Of a stretch of 64,000 bases of DNA, positions 1 through 11,058 are shown piece after piece. Within the stretch, counting starts at the first letter, position 1, and each line of letters begins with the position of its first letter. Position numbers and translations under genes: made by a program. The stretch lies in the NCBI GenBank assembly GCA_035772405.1, contig JAYKKM010000009.1, forward strand, positions 2,520,001-2,584,000, in the 5' to 3' direction. The notes beneath the pieces were generated by a model. That model saw only the letters and a program-made list of their open reading frames with translations, searched no databases and had not been told where the DNA came from. The stretch is from Chrysogorgia sp. JL179-B06 (Eukaryota > Cnidaria > Anthozoa > Scleralcyonacea > Chrysogorgiidae).

Positions 1-240
1 ATAGCAAAGTGAAAAGGTGGTAAACTGCCAAGAATTTAGTGACGAAATACTGACGTTTCGAGCAGAGCCCTTCATCAGAGTAAGACGAGATGAAATAAAA
101 TAAATAGGGCTTATATATATATGGCAAAAGGGTGTCACAAGTAGAAAGTAGCCAATCAAATACACGGGAGATAAACTAATAATTAATGAGATGCGAAAAG
201 TTAAATCATTTGCTATTTTTACAGTCGATCAGAGGGGGAG
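1..240. mobile_element. Penelope-like element terminal (pLTR-type) remnant
   Basis: The first ~90 bases match, with few changes, the arms of the palindrome at 9831-9966, so this is a dispersed repeat unit. It lies directly upstream of Penelope-like reverse transcriptase remnants (281-920), which suggests it is the non-coding terminal region of the same element. Bases 95-240 (AT-rich, with a short TA run) show no coding signal. The left edge is outside the window. Confidence 0.5.
30..95 (-). ncRNA. Hammerhead-ribozyme-like motif of the PLE
   Basis: Read on the minus strand, the core box CTGATGA (78-72) is followed by a 12-nt segment that can form a short GGGC/GCUC stem and then by GAAA and CGTC, the order of a type I hammerhead core. 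PLEs are known to carry such ribozymes. The fit is imperfect: one unpaired A precedes the short stem, and stem I pairing is weak. It may be an eroded or non-functional copy. Confidence 0.35.
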
Positions 241-280
241 GGAGAAACGACAGGTCCAATATTAAGGGGATTAGGCGATA

Positions 281-920
281 CCCAGAACGCCTGTCATTTT
301 CTACCTAAAATTCATAAATCTAACAGTCCTGGCAGGCTGATTGTTTCCGCTTGTAGTTGCCCCACCAAGCTCATTTCCAGGTTTCTAGATAACGTTATGT
401 ATCCCTTTGGTTAAGAAGTTGCCTCATATAAAAGATACTAAACATGCCTTGGAAATTTTCACAGCGTCATGCTTACATGTCCTTTTAGAGCAGTTCATCA
501 ACTTTGTTGACGATTTTCATCCTGCTCTGAAGTTCACGTGGAAATCAGCGAGACCCGTGTGTCATTCCTTGATATTTTAATTTCGATTGATGGTGATTAG
601 CTGAGAGCGTCGGTCTCGTACAAGTCTACTGACTCCCATAGTTATCTTCTATTTTTCATCCTCTCATCCCAACCACACTAAGCAATCCATCCCTTGTTCT
701 CAATTCTTGCGTCTTCGCCGCTTATGTAGCGACGACCAAGATTTTCAAGCCAAAGCAATGGAAATGGGATCTTTTTTTGTTCAACCCTACCAACCTTCTA
801 GACCTCGCTGTTCAGAAAGCTTTTCTCGTCCTCCGTTTAGATGCCCTTGAACCACCTTTGGAACAAGTTTCAAACAACAAAATTCCTTTAGTTACTATCG
901 CAAGGAAAGTGCTGCCTCCA
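281..920 (+). pseudogene. Penelope-like reverse transcriptase fragment
   Basis: Conceptual translation in shifting frames gives pieces typical of Penelope-like RTs: a YLLPKIHK-like start, PGRLIVSACSCPTKLIS, a KDTKHALE segment, HPALKFTW, SFLDILISIDGD-like text and SYKSTDSHSYLLF. The order matches the RT fingers/palm and the region after it, but stops and frameshifts are frequent and a piece containing the catalytic core is missing. No GIY-YIG endonuclease is visible downstream. It is a dead, internally deleted copy. Confidence 0.7.
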
Positions 921-1924
921 TGAGGTATCCGGATGATTTACAAAGTTCCCTGAATAAAGCGTGGACGTGCATTTATATATTAGTTGTAAATTTAATACTT
1001 ATTGAGAGGAATCAGATAATGTACAAATATAGGGTTTTTCATTTTTGTGTTGACTGGAACAGTGGAGCACTATGCTATGAATTCTTCTGGGTTTGTTTGT
1101 GGTAATGAACAGCTAGTCTGCACCCAAGACCAAATTCTCGCAGAGTATACATAATGAACAACATGCACCAACCATGTGGCTGCGAAGAGCGTTTGGTATG
1201 CATTTGTGCCTTGATGAGCATTTCGTGACAGAGAACATGACTTTGTGGGGGAATATACTCTACTCAGAAAGAATAGACATTTGTTTTAACAATTTGTTTA
1301 TTTTCCCTAACAAAACTTAAATGACACCATTTTTAATTATTTACAAGTTGAAATTGGTTTCTTTCAACAACAGAACTAATAATTGAAACTAAATGCGCAG
1401 TTCTTTTAGCAATTAAGGTAAACCGAGATGATGTTCCATAGCGAATGTAATATAAAGTATGTCTATGTTAACTTAGTAATAGCTTGAACAACATTTGTTT
1501 TGTTGTTGAACGTAATACGCAATTTTGGCAGTGATAGAAAAATATTGGCAATATTTTCTTCTGATAAATTACTGGGAATTTCTTCTCCGTTGTTATTTAT
1601 TAATATTGCCTATGTCACACAGTTGTGTCTAAATATCAGGTATATGCTACTATTATCTTCTTTCTCGATCAGGTGCCATTCTTAACAACAATGGAACATA
1701 CACATTGTAGCATGACATTTGAGTGAACAACACTATCACTTGACTCATACTTTTATATTGTTCTGTTATCCTCTTTGTTGGCGAATAGAATACACTCAGG
1801 TAAAATACTAATATCAATACTATTAATATCATAATTGTTATTACCAACTGAAATAACATCGATATTGCATTATCACAAAAATTAACTTTGATTTTAACGA
1901 GCACAATGGCTTATTGTAGTTTAA
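921..1924. other. Gene-free AT-rich stretch
   Basis: Only short open frames occur here (about 60-80 codons), none with a recognisable motif or splice context. I see no repeat structure. Confidence 0.4.
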
Positions 1925-2160
1925 TTAATAGCAGTGGGCCGTGGCTGCATGCAGTGGCTTTCTTTTGTATATAATATTTTGTGGCAGTGGCACAATGGCT
2001 TGCTTTTGTATATATTTTGTGGCAGTGGCACAATGGCTTGCTTTTGTATATATTTTGTAGCAGTGGCGCAATGGTTAGCTTGTATGATATATTCAGTAGC
2101 AGTGGCACAAATGGCTTACTTTTGGATATTATTTCGTAGCAGTGGAACAATGGCTTGCTC
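1925..2160. repeat. Minisatellite, ~38-40 bp unit, about five copies
   Basis: The unit GCAGTGGCACAATGGCTTGC followed by TTTTGTATATATTTTGTG recurs with increasing divergence to the right. The two central copies are nearly identical. Because the unit holds few stops, open frames appear on both strands (1911-2150 minus, 1934-2281 plus); I treat these as artefacts. Confidence 0.85.
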
Positions 2161-2639
2161 TTGTGTTAAAGAACTCAATACACCTAAAAATATAAGATAT
2201 ATTTTATTCACAAAGAAATCTTTGAGAAGAGGTCAAGGTTTTCGGGCTATTAAAAGGCCTTTAGTTTGCCGTTTAACATAAAAATAAAAGTGTAGGCTAG
2301 AAGGCAATATTTCAGTTTAGCTACATTACTACCAATAGTCGTGGTTTACCTTGACAACAGAATCTTTTCTCGCTGAAACGTAACTGAAGTTGTAAAAAAC
2401 ACAGAGAAGATCCATCAAGCAACTATCACCAAGCCAAAGACAGGGAAAAGACAGAAGTAACCATGCGTTCAATCCATGTTCAATCTTCAGAAAAATAACA
2501 TGGCTTGCCGGCCACATTGGTCGCCTTCGTAAGATCCGAACATATTATTCCGGACTTCCGTAAATACCCGAAGATACTTTGGAGTATGTTAGCGTTTTTG
2601 TCAAATGAACCGTTATGTCACAAAATGTCAAACTGGTCC

Positions 2640-2998
2640 ACATCGACCCAAAGAATAGATTTCCAAAGAATAGCTCCACTGTAGGAAAAACTTTTCCTAT
2701 GAAAGTTGGTCTTTGGCTTCAGTAGTACAAGATTTAGATCGGAGTTTCCTTAACTATAATCATGTACTTGATTTGTTCTACAAAATAAATCTGTTAGGTA
2801 GTCAGGAGCTAAGTTAACAGCCAAGTTAACACTTTGAACATCATGATGGCTTTTTTAGAGCTTCTTTGATGCTCTAATTTATGCCATCGGAGTTGGACAA
2901 ATAATTATTCAGTAGGATAATCATACGAGCTCTTCATAATAATTCTAGCAGCTCTTTGTAATTTTTGCTAAGACCATCAGACAGAGTGTCCCATACTG
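2640..2998 (-). pseudogene. LINE RT C-terminal fragment (left half, split by hAT)
   Basis: Minus-strand translation gives CR1/L2-type RT C-terminal text: a YCSTVWD box (across the hAT insertion), LSDGLSK, MMFKVL, LAPDYLTDLFCRTNQVHDY and SGAILW. This is the region after the RT palm that ends LINE ORF2 proteins. Several stops and frameshifts are present. It continues at 6748-6790 on the far side of the hAT element, so the hAT jumped into an existing LINE copy. Confidence 0.7.
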
Positions 2999-3292
2999 CA
3001 GACCTTCCAACTCTCACGGTTTGGCCGTGAGACTCACGGTTTTTCACAATAAATCAATAAAATGGCAGTCTCAATAAAAAACAACCCAAAATGAAATCAA
3101 ACTTATGTATACTGTTCAGTCTTACGTTATCACCGTTTTCATCTCAGTTTGATGATGATCAACTCGGTTTATAAATTTTACGTATAGTGTAGCTTTTGTT
3201 GCTCCATACCGATACGCGTTATCTGGCTCATCGAGTTTCCGCGCGTGAGTTCGCGTGCGAATGCGTGATAGCATGCCACGTGCTCAAGATGG

Positions 3293-6200
3293 CGGAATGA
3301 CAGCAGTGATGCGGAAAGTGAGCAGTTTGAAGTAGAACTAGAAGACGCTGCTGTTCCTAGTCCTAAAAGAAAAAAAACACACATGTCGGCGCTGCCAAAT
3401 ACCGTTCAAAGTTTAGGAGTGAGTGGGGGGTATTTATCCTGTGAAAGCTGCAAAGAATGATCTGTATTCCTTCCATGAAGAATATCAAGTGTGACCACCA
3501 GGGAATTACAGACGTGTGAAAAATCATTGTGGCACAGAGTCACACAAAAGACAAGAAAAGCAAATGAAATCTCAGGCCTCAGTTTCTCAGCTATTTCAAT
3601 CCTAAGAGCCAAAAGATGCGGGTACTATAGAGCAGAAGTTATTGTGGCTAATTTTCTGATTGAACATAATTTGCCTCTTGCAACTTCAGACCACCTTGGG
3701 ACCACTCTTTAGATCGGCTTTCCCTGATAGTGACATTGGGAAGAAATATTCTTGCGGATGCACAAAGACTTGTGCCATTGTTAACAAAGCTATGGGTCCA
3801 CACTGTCATGAGTATGTTGTGCAACATTGTCAACAACATCCATTCAGTTTGGGCATTGATGGTTCAAGTGACACCGATGTAGAAAAGATGAACCCTATGA
3901 CTGTGAGGATTTTTGACATAAAGAGATCTAAAACAGTTACAACTCAATTTTACGACATGTGTGTGACAAGTGGTCGAGACGCTTCAAAAGCAGAGCAACT
4001 TTTTGAGGTGGTTCAGACAAAGATGGCAGAAGATGAAATCCCATGGAGTCAAGCTGCGAGCTTGTCAGTTGATAACACCAATTCAATGATTGTGCCCACA
4101 ATTCATTTGCGTCACGCTGCAAAGCCAAAAATCCAGATATTTATGTGCTTGGATGCCCCTGTCATTTGGCTCATATTGCTGCAAGCAATGCAAATGATGC
4201 TTTCACAGAGGTGGCAGGAATTAATGTGGAGGACTTGCTAATTGATTTGTACTACCAGTTCGACAAGAGTACCAAGAGGAAAGGAGTACTTGTTGAATAC
4301 ATGGAGTTCTGTGACCATGAGCATTAAAAAATTTTAAAGCATTCGTCCACAAGATGGTTATCACTTGAGCGGTGTGTTGAGCGTGCAATTAAAAAGTATG
4401 CTGGGGTCAAGTCATATTTCCTCAGTGAGAACTTTGCTGATGCAAGGTTCCAAAGGCTATGCAAAGCCTTTGAAAACCCAGTTACTGAAATAGTTCTGTT
4501 TTTTCATCATGCAAGCATCCCTCTCTTCACAAGCTTCAACAAGTTATTGCAGTCAGATGAGCCATGCATTCACATTGTCCATGATTCTGCAGTTAAACTG
4601 GGAAAAACTCTTGGCAATCGCATCATTAAGGCCAACATCATGAAGGAGTCAACACTTACTGGTATTAATCTGGAGGATCAGTCAATATATATACCAGTAC
4701 AATCAATTCACCTTGGTGACATGACAAAGTTTAATCTGTGGAAACTGTTAAATGAAGGGGACATTACTGAAAGAACATATAATGACCTCTTTGTAGCAGC
4801 ACAAGCCTATTTCAAAGCAGCTCTAGGCTATGTCCTTAAGAAGTTTCCTTTGACAGATGGAGTACTTAAGCATGCTAAGTGGATCAACGTACAAAACGCA
4901 GTGAGGCAAAGTGGGAGAGTGTTGAGTTTTTCTGGACAAAGTTCAAATCAGTTTCCAATCTTGGAGACACATTTTAACATTTTAATAATAATCCATTTTT
5001 AGAAAAGATATATACAATGGATTTACAATTTGTAAAAATAATTAGGGTAATAAATTAATAAAAAGAACTATACTTATAATATTAATATATATATACAGTA
5101 TACTATATAAAAAAACTATTTAGTATTGTTATATATCCTACAAGCCCTAGGAATGAATGAATTACTGTCTATTCGTTCCGGGCATAGGCAAGTTAAAAAC
5201 ACGAGAATTCCTAGTATTGTAAGAGTGGATAACTTCATTAGGAATATATTTTTGATTAGGGTGACCATTTTCTTCTACAATTTTTCCAAGTTCTCTTTTA
5301 TCTGCATTCCTTCGTCGTTCTTCTAGGGTTGGCAGATCATTTTTAGGAATGCCGATGATTCGGAGACTCCTGTTCTGAACTTGTTGCAACTCTTCAATGA
5401 GATACTTAGGCAGACCGCCCCATATTGGTGAGCCATATTCAAGCAGTGTATTTTAGTGCAATAGACTGTAGTCCCCACGATTTTTGGTAGGTTTGACTTC
5501 CTGCACTCGCGGAGGTAGAAGAGCCTTTTGTTAGCCTTCTTAGTTGTCTCATTTACATGATGATTCCATCGTAGATCATTCTGATGCCATACACCTAGCA
5601 GTTTAAAAGCTGAAACTTTCCAGGACTTGATCTCCAACGCGTAGATTTTCAGGTTGATTTATCACCTAACTAAAGGATATCCACATATCTTTCGTTTTGT
5701 TGGTATTCATTGACATACGATTGGTGCTCGCCCATTCTTGTAAGTTGTCCAGCACCAATTGCATTGTTGATTCATAACCTTTAGGGACGCTGTCAAACAC
5801 CGTACAGTCATCTGCATATTTACACATGCTGATACGATCGCGCATTTCTGTCGGTATGGCGTCTTCAAAATCATCAATGAAGGTGTTAAACAATATGGGG
5901 GAGATCACGGATCCCTGCGGTACACCGGCGGGGCATGGTTCGACAGCCGACAGGACACTGACATACAGATAGATGCAATGTATGATGAATTCTGTGATTA
6001 TCGAACATTGACAGATGATGACATTGGTGAGGCCTGGAGTGAGGCTAAAGTCGTTGATGGCTTAGTTGATGGACAAGAGATATTCCATCACAGGGTAGAT
6101 GTGCTTTGGTGGTACATCTCCGACATGGTTGTTCCAGGTTGTTCCAAGAAGCGCTTCTGTAACCTCGCAAAGGTGGCAGAACCTGTTCTCATTCTGCACC

Positions 6201-6424
6201 ACAGCAATGCTGGAGAAGAGAGATTGTTCAGCATGGTTAGAAAGAACAAGACCGACAGCAGGTCTTCAATGAAACTTGATGGTACACTTTCCAATTTAAT
6301 GCCAATGAAGCTCCATTACCCTGAGACGACAACGCCTTGTCACAAGTGGAATACAGAGGAGGAACTACTTAAAAACTCTAAAAAGGCAACCAGAGTATAC
6401 AATCTTGAACACAAAAATAAGTAG
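3293..6424 (+). pseudogene. hAT transposase, broken
   Basis: The transposase is readable in pieces. 3300-3480 is an acidic start followed by a basic PSPKRKK patch. 3481-3600 is a BED-finger-like HCGTESHKRQ segment. 3610-4940 is the RNase-H-like body with FSLGIDGSSD (first catalytic Asp region), SLSVDNTNSM (second Asp) and GCPCHLAHIAA (the conserved C-x2-H box). 5965-6424 is the C-terminal dimerisation region with EERLFSMVRKNKT. Frame changes are seen near 3705, 4110 and 4325, and a LINE splits the C-terminal third. This hAT family is repeated in cnidarian and fish genomes, from memory. It cannot make an intact protein. Confidence 0.8.
4985..5957 (-). pseudogene. LINE reverse transcriptase fragment inserted in the hAT
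   Basis: Reading leftwards from 5957, the minus strand encodes AGVPQGSVISPILFNTFIDD, then CKYADDCTVFD (the YADD catalytic box) near 5815, then the RT C-terminal text FKLLGVWHQNDLRW and the tail RSLRIIGIP...YNTRNSRVF. The 5' part of the element is absent, as expected for truncated target-primed insertion. Frame changes occur at ~5650 and ~5380. The hAT coding sequence resumes right after 5957. Confidence 0.8.
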
Positions 6425-6747
6425 TACCACCTAAGGAACTTGTTTGTCTTGTTACAGTTTGTTGTAAGCAATATAGTATATGGATATTCGTTAATCAGTC
6501 GACAGTGACACTTAAATAATTTCCTGACATTGTTTGCATCTGTTTAGTTATATTTAGCATCTATTTAGCTAAAGAAGCACTTACTATGGCAGTTTGAACC
6601 TTTCTAGTATTGTTAGTGTTGACGTTTCCTTGTTTTCGAAAAATTTGAAAATCTCAAGGTTTGGGACCCAAATCTCAAGGTTTTTTGAAGTAAATTTTTG
6701 GGATCTCAAGGTTTGGGGCTTTCAGAGGTTGGAAGGTCTGCATACTG

Positions 6748-6794
6748 TACTACAATAATTTAGCCGTTGTTCTATCAGGCAGTGATAAATTAGT
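6748..6794 (-). pseudogene. LINE RT fragment (right half of 2640-2998)
   Basis: These bases restore the LINE frame upstream of the YCSTVWD box when the hAT is removed. The rest of the LINE towards its 5' end is absent. Confidence 0.5.
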
Positions 6795-6802
6795 AGATTT
6801 TT

Positions 6803-7439
6803 TTGGGACATGAAAGAACTAACTCGTCGTATAAAAAATACATCCTAAAAAGAATACATCGTAAAAAGAATACATCCTGCGATAATGAAGATCACTATCA
6901 ACCAGAACTGAATAAAATATTGTCTATGGTATCTGAAATGAAGGAAAATTACGAGAAAGAAAGGCAAAATGCCACTGCGCGAGCGGACAAACACGAGGCG
7001 AATAACAAAGCCTTGATCGAAGAACAAACCAAGATGGCGGCGGAAATACGATCATTGAAAACAACCATAGAGGAACTTGAAAATGACAACAAGCATATAA
7101 AATTGGTTCTTGATATTAAGCAAGAAGAGTGGCTTAAAGTCCAGACGAAAAACAGCCCATGTTTGAAAGAGGATGAACTGAAATCTACAGCTACAATCCC
7201 TGTCCAAAATAGTTTTACAAGCCTTGAAATCGATGACGCGATCGAAGACGAAGAGAGTCAATACACCACCTTCCCAGAGATTGTAGAACATGATGAACAA
7301 GCAGAGGAGCCGAGTCGCAATAACAAAGATAACCGTTCGAACCAATACCGTTTGAAGACAAAGAAAACCCCTGGAAACATTACAGCAAAACCGCAAGACC
7401 CTACGAAACCAAGAGAGAAAATTACCCTTGTCATAGGGG
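6803..7439 (+). pseudogene. LINE ORF1, N-terminal half (coiled coil), cut by MULE
   Basis: The protein starts MGHERTNSSYKKYILK. Residues ~30-110 are rich in Glu, Lys and Leu in heptad-like spacing (KMAAEIRSLKTTIEELENDN), typical of the trimerising coiled coil of LINE ORF1 proteins. An acidic linker and a basic patch (KPQDPTKPREK) follow. At ITLVIG the frame meets the MULE terminus, so the apparent continuation (SKRPRVR repeats, to 7612) is translated transposon end. The true continuation, DSMVKHINS, is at 11068, giving the GDS block I of an SGNH hydrolase across the junction. Confidence 0.8.
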
Positions 7440-7440
7440 T

Positions 7441-7573
7441 GTCCAGTCAAAACGTCCTCAAGTCAAAACGTCCTCGTGTCCGCTGGTCAAAACGTCCTCG
7501 TGTTCGCAAGTCAAAACGTCCTCGTGTCCGATGGTCAAAACGTCCTCGTGGTCAAAACGTCCTCGTGCTCAAA
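7441..7573. repeat. MULE left subterminal repeat array
   Basis: Six direct copies of CAAAACGTCCTC separated by 4-10 variable bases (GTGTCCGCTGGT, GTGTTCGCAAGT and similar). The inverse array lies at the other end. Such arrays probably bind the transposase. Confidence 0.85.
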
Positions 7574-7927
7574 ACCATACCATATTTACTAAAGCTAATC
7601 GACTTGCACTAAAGCTAATCAAAATTAATGCATTTTTATTTTGATGACTTAGAGTTATCAAAATCCGATCGAATCCCGAAACGCGTCAAAATTGCATTTT
7701 CTATTAAAAAAGAAAATATATTCGCTCCTGATATAAACACTTTTAAAAATCCATAACAACAATACACCTTGACTCATCCGGTCTGCATGGCTTTCAAAAT
7801 TGCCTTTGATGGACAGTTTTATTTGTTTTCAAAAGCTGAATAATAGCGCCGCGTTACCGAATCGTGTCAAAAAACTATGGGTTTGATGTTTTAGGGTTAT
7901 TGTTAAAACAGAAACGCGGAAAAGCGC

Positions 7928-8535
7928 ATGGATACCAATTTATATTTGTTCTCTATAGCCGGTCACCTACATAGTGACTTGGTTGACATTTTAGTCAGTT
8001 TGGCAGATGAATCTAATGAAGCAACATCAACCTCACTTGATGGTCTGCCTGCAGAGTTCGGTGCACCTATTGCAGAGAGTTCGCGGAATTCAGCGGAAGA
8101 AAGAGAAGTGCAGGATTCTGACGACCTTATCAGCCTTGGAAGTTTTATAGTCCCATCCCAAATCGAAGAATCCTCTATCACAGATGACACACCTAGAGTG
8201 TATGAAAATGACGAAGCACCGACAATGACAACGTACGAACTCATTGAAGACGGCTCACAGAAAGGAAAGGAGAAACTTGCAGATAGCGACGGCTATACAT
8301 ACACTGTCAAGACACGAAGACCCAATGGCAATAAGGTTTGGACATGCAGTGTTCGCAATAAGACCATGTGGTGCAAAGCCAGCGTTCAGCAGAAAGGAGA
8401 CGGATTTACAAGGGGATCACAACCACACATACATCCCACTCAACTTGGAGCAGCAACCGCCACACGAATAACAACTGCTGTAAAGAAAATAGCTGCAGCA
8501 GAAATATTCACGTCAGCGGCAGAAATCGTAAATAA
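7928..8535 (+). pseudogene. MULE transposase exon 1 (FLYWCH zinc finger)
   Basis: The N-terminal part starts MDTNLYLFSIAG and has a long acidic Ser-rich segment. A FLYWCH-type finger follows at residues ~105-175: YELIEDGSQKGKEKL, VWTCSVRNKTMWCKASV and QPHIHP supply the C, C and H-x-H ligands. FLYWCH fingers are the usual DNA-binding module of this MULE group. The exon most likely ends AATAAG|GTGATAAG at 8535/8536. The apparent open frame runs a few codons into the intron. Confidence 0.8.
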
Positions 8536-8715
8536 GGTGATAAGATCACACTAATTACACTTTTGAGTCTGTTTGAACCTGGCGGAGGTATGAATATCGC
8601 ACTGTTGTTTTATTTGTGTAAATTATGTCATTTGAGTAGATGGAATCCCAAACTGTATACTGAATGGTCCCTCAATAATACTTTACTTTATTTTCTTTAC
8701 ATTACATTTCATAGG

Positions 8716-9768
8716 TAATGTTGGAATAAGGTATCGCCACTTCAACCGAACCCTTGCAAGCGTTAAAGAATCCGGCGTATCTTGCAAGAGCTGCCAACCG
8801 TCACCGTCAAAAAAAAGCGCCCTGATGAACCTTCAGATCTCGGTTTCGAATTATGTGAAGACCACCTACCAGCCGATTTTTTGCGATCAGACATCCGAGT
8901 AGATGGAAGGCGGCACATCATATTTGCTACAGAGAACATGATAAATCTGCTAAAAAAATCGAAGACATGGTACGTTGATGGAACATTTAAAATAGTCAAA
9001 GATCCCTTCACGCAGTTTCTGTCTATCCATTCATTCGTCCGAAGTGGTGAATGTACCAAACAAGTTCCGCTCGTATTCGTATTGATGTCTGGAAAACGGA
9101 AAAAGGACTACATAAAAGTGCTCAAAGCCATCAAACGCATGATAAGGAGCAGAAAACTTGAGAAGATTGTCATCGATTTCGAAAGCGCGATGTGGACGGC
9201 TATCCCGCACGTTTTCCCAGGTATACTGATTCGCGGATGTTCTTTCCATTGGTCGCAATGTATTTGGAGAAAAATACAAGATATCGGTCTCGCCCCAGCG
9301 TACAAACATGACAATGCAACCCATAACCTGTGCAGGCAGTTCCTGTCTCTTGCATACCTACCAGCAGAGCATATCCAACCTATGTTTGCAAGGTTAGCTA
9401 CGAAAGCCACTACGCCAATGTTGACCGATCTACCGATTTATATTCGTTTAAACTGGATCGACGGGTCACTTTGGAAACCGGAAACGTGGAGCGTCTTTGG
9501 TCAGGCCGTCCGAACCAACAACGACGTTGAGGGTTGGCATGGAATGCTCAACAGGCATGCAAAACGTGGGAACCTCTCGTTCTATCTGATGGTGCGACTA
9601 CTCCATGAGCAGGCCCAACTTGTTGATATGCAAGTTCGTTTGGTCAGTGACAAAAAGCTAAAACGAAGGCAACGCAAGGAGTACCGCCAGGTGCAAGGAC
9701 AGTTGTTCGCTGCATGGTCCTCATACATCGCTGGTGATCTGTCCAAATACGGACTGAACAAATACTGA
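8716..9768 (+). pseudogene. MULE transposase exon 2 (DDE catalytic domain)
   Basis: The acceptor is TTTCATAG|GTAATG at ~8715. The first ~30 codons (NPAYLARAANRHRQKK) contain a TAA stop and a one-base shift in an A run near 8805; the rest is open to 9768. The catalytic set is visible: WYVDGTFK (Asp), VIDFESAM (Asp) and NNDVEGWHG (Glu), with the conserved GCSFHWSQ box between. VPLVFVLMSGKRKKDY is the family signature before the second Asp. Two lesions in an otherwise well-kept ORF suggest a fairly recent death. Confidence 0.88.
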
Positions 9769-9830
9769 ACATTAAAATTGTTATACAGTATATATATGTT
9801 ATAAAAAGTGCTGCGTAGACAGTGTTTTGA

Positions 9831-9966
9831 ATATATAGCAAAGTGAAAAGGTGATAAACTGCCAAGAATTTAGTGACGAGATACTGACGTTTCGAGGGCT
9901 CCGTTCGAAACGTCAGTATCTCGTCTAAATTCTTGGCAGTTTACCACCTTTTCACTTTGCTATATA
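9831..9966. repeat. Near-perfect palindrome of PLE terminal sequence
   Basis: The left arm TATAGCAAAGTGAAAAGGTG..CGTTTCGA and the right arm TCGAAACG..CACTTTGCTATA are inverse copies with few differences and a centre of about 8 bases (GGGCTCCG). Both arms match 1-60. It sits 3' of the MULE transposase stop, between TATATA flanks that may be a duplication. Confidence 0.88.
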
Positions 9967-10170
9967 TATATGTTATAGCCGAAATATTGAACATACAGTA
10001 GATATCTAACGTTTATATAGTTAAGATAAACCCGTGATAGAAAATTAGCCAATCAGATCGAAATAACTTAATAACAATTTCATGAGATTTGTTGAGATAT
10101 TTCGGCAGTTCACCAACCTTACTATATTTCGATCTTTTAGTGTATTTCAGCACACTATTTTTATTTCGCT

Positions 10171-10171
<1 letters not shown>

Positions 10172-10225
<54 letters not shown>

Positions 10226-10274
10226 GTGTGGTGTGGTGTGGTGTGGTGTGGTGTGGTGTGGTGTGGTGTGGTGT

Positions 10275-10340
<66 letters not shown>
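10172..10340. repeat. Compound microsatellite (TA)n-(TG)n-(GGTGT)n-(TG)n
   Basis: TA repeats at 10172-10194, TG repeats to 10224, about eleven GGTGT pentamers to ~10280, then TG to 10340. Long open frames on both strands here are repeat artefacts (poly Val-Cys, poly Thr-His). Confidence 0.95.
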
Positions 10341-10343
<3 letters not shown>

Positions 10344-10903
10344 TGTAGATAACTAGTATCTCGCCACTGACAAATCATGATATTTTCCGATAGACACGTT
10401 CAAATATTATATAGTTACATTTTCAAATCTTACTTCTGCCAGTCTGGTTTTTGATCTCGCTAAATACTGAAGCAAATTGTCGTTATGGATATTTTTGTAG
10501 ATTGCTTGTCCTAGCTTGCTTCCAAATAGTATACAAATAATCTCGATTTCTTCTTCGGACAGCTTAGCAAATTTTGGTAACACGGCATCGTGCAGTTATC
10601 GCTATTGACAGTATTGTGCATGCTCAAAATTTTTTTTGCATTTTGCAGCAAGAAATTATTAATTTGAATTATAGATGATGGCAAAGTAATTTGATATAGT
10701 TGTATATATAGTCACAAAAATGTTGTTGTAATGGCCCATGCGTGTTGTGTATATTAATTAAAACAGTGTTGTATATATATATCAGTTTGATAGCATATTT
10801 ACGTGTCTAGTCAATTATTAAATCTTGGTTTCTGCATGTATTTGACATGGTTATTAATATGTTCTGAACATTATTAGTCCTCTGGATAAGACTATGATTT
10901 TTA
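10341..10903. other. MULE 3' non-coding region
   Basis: AT-rich sequence between the microsatellite and the right terminal array. I see no coding or structured signal. Confidence 0.4.
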
Positions 10904-11058
10904 ACCGAGGACGTTTTAACTTTTGATCTGAGGACGTTATGACTTTGATCCGAGGACGTTATGACCTGCGAATGTTTTGACCCGAGGACGTTTTGACTTT
11001 GACTGAGGACGTTTTGACTTGAGGACGTTTTGACTTGAGGACGTTCTGACTGGTAAGC
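10904..11058. repeat. MULE right subterminal repeat array
   Basis: Seven good copies of GAGGACGTTTTGAC (with T/A and C variants) plus one degenerate copy, the inverse of the left array; it ends at 11058 before the gtcatagg duplication. Confidence 0.85.

Larger units (their letters stand above)
2992..6747. mobile_element. hAT DNA transposon (2999-6740) with TIRs and target-site duplication
   Basis: The ends are CAGACCTTCCAAC at 2999 and its exact inverse ending at 6740. The flanks carry a 7-bp direct repeat, catactg, at 2992-2998 and 6741-6747. Removing the element and one copy of the repeat rejoins the LINE reading frame across the site. hAT elements usually make 8-bp duplications, so one base may have mutated. 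The first ~45 bases hold a repeated CTCACGG motif, as does the remnant at 51640-51778. The element contains a degraded transposase gene (3293-6424) and a LINE insertion (~4985-5955). Confidence 0.88.

Noticed and set aside
1911..2281. Two opposite-strand open frames with repeated motifs
   Set aside because: Minisatellite units free of stops, no coding bias.
7440..7612. C-terminal SKRPRVR repeats of the 6803-7612 open frame as a basic DNA-binding tail
   Set aside because: The repeats are translated MULE subterminal array; the true ORF1 continues at 11068.
10013..10378. Open frames with poly Thr-His or Val-Cys
   Set aside because: They are translations of TG/GGTGT microsatellites.
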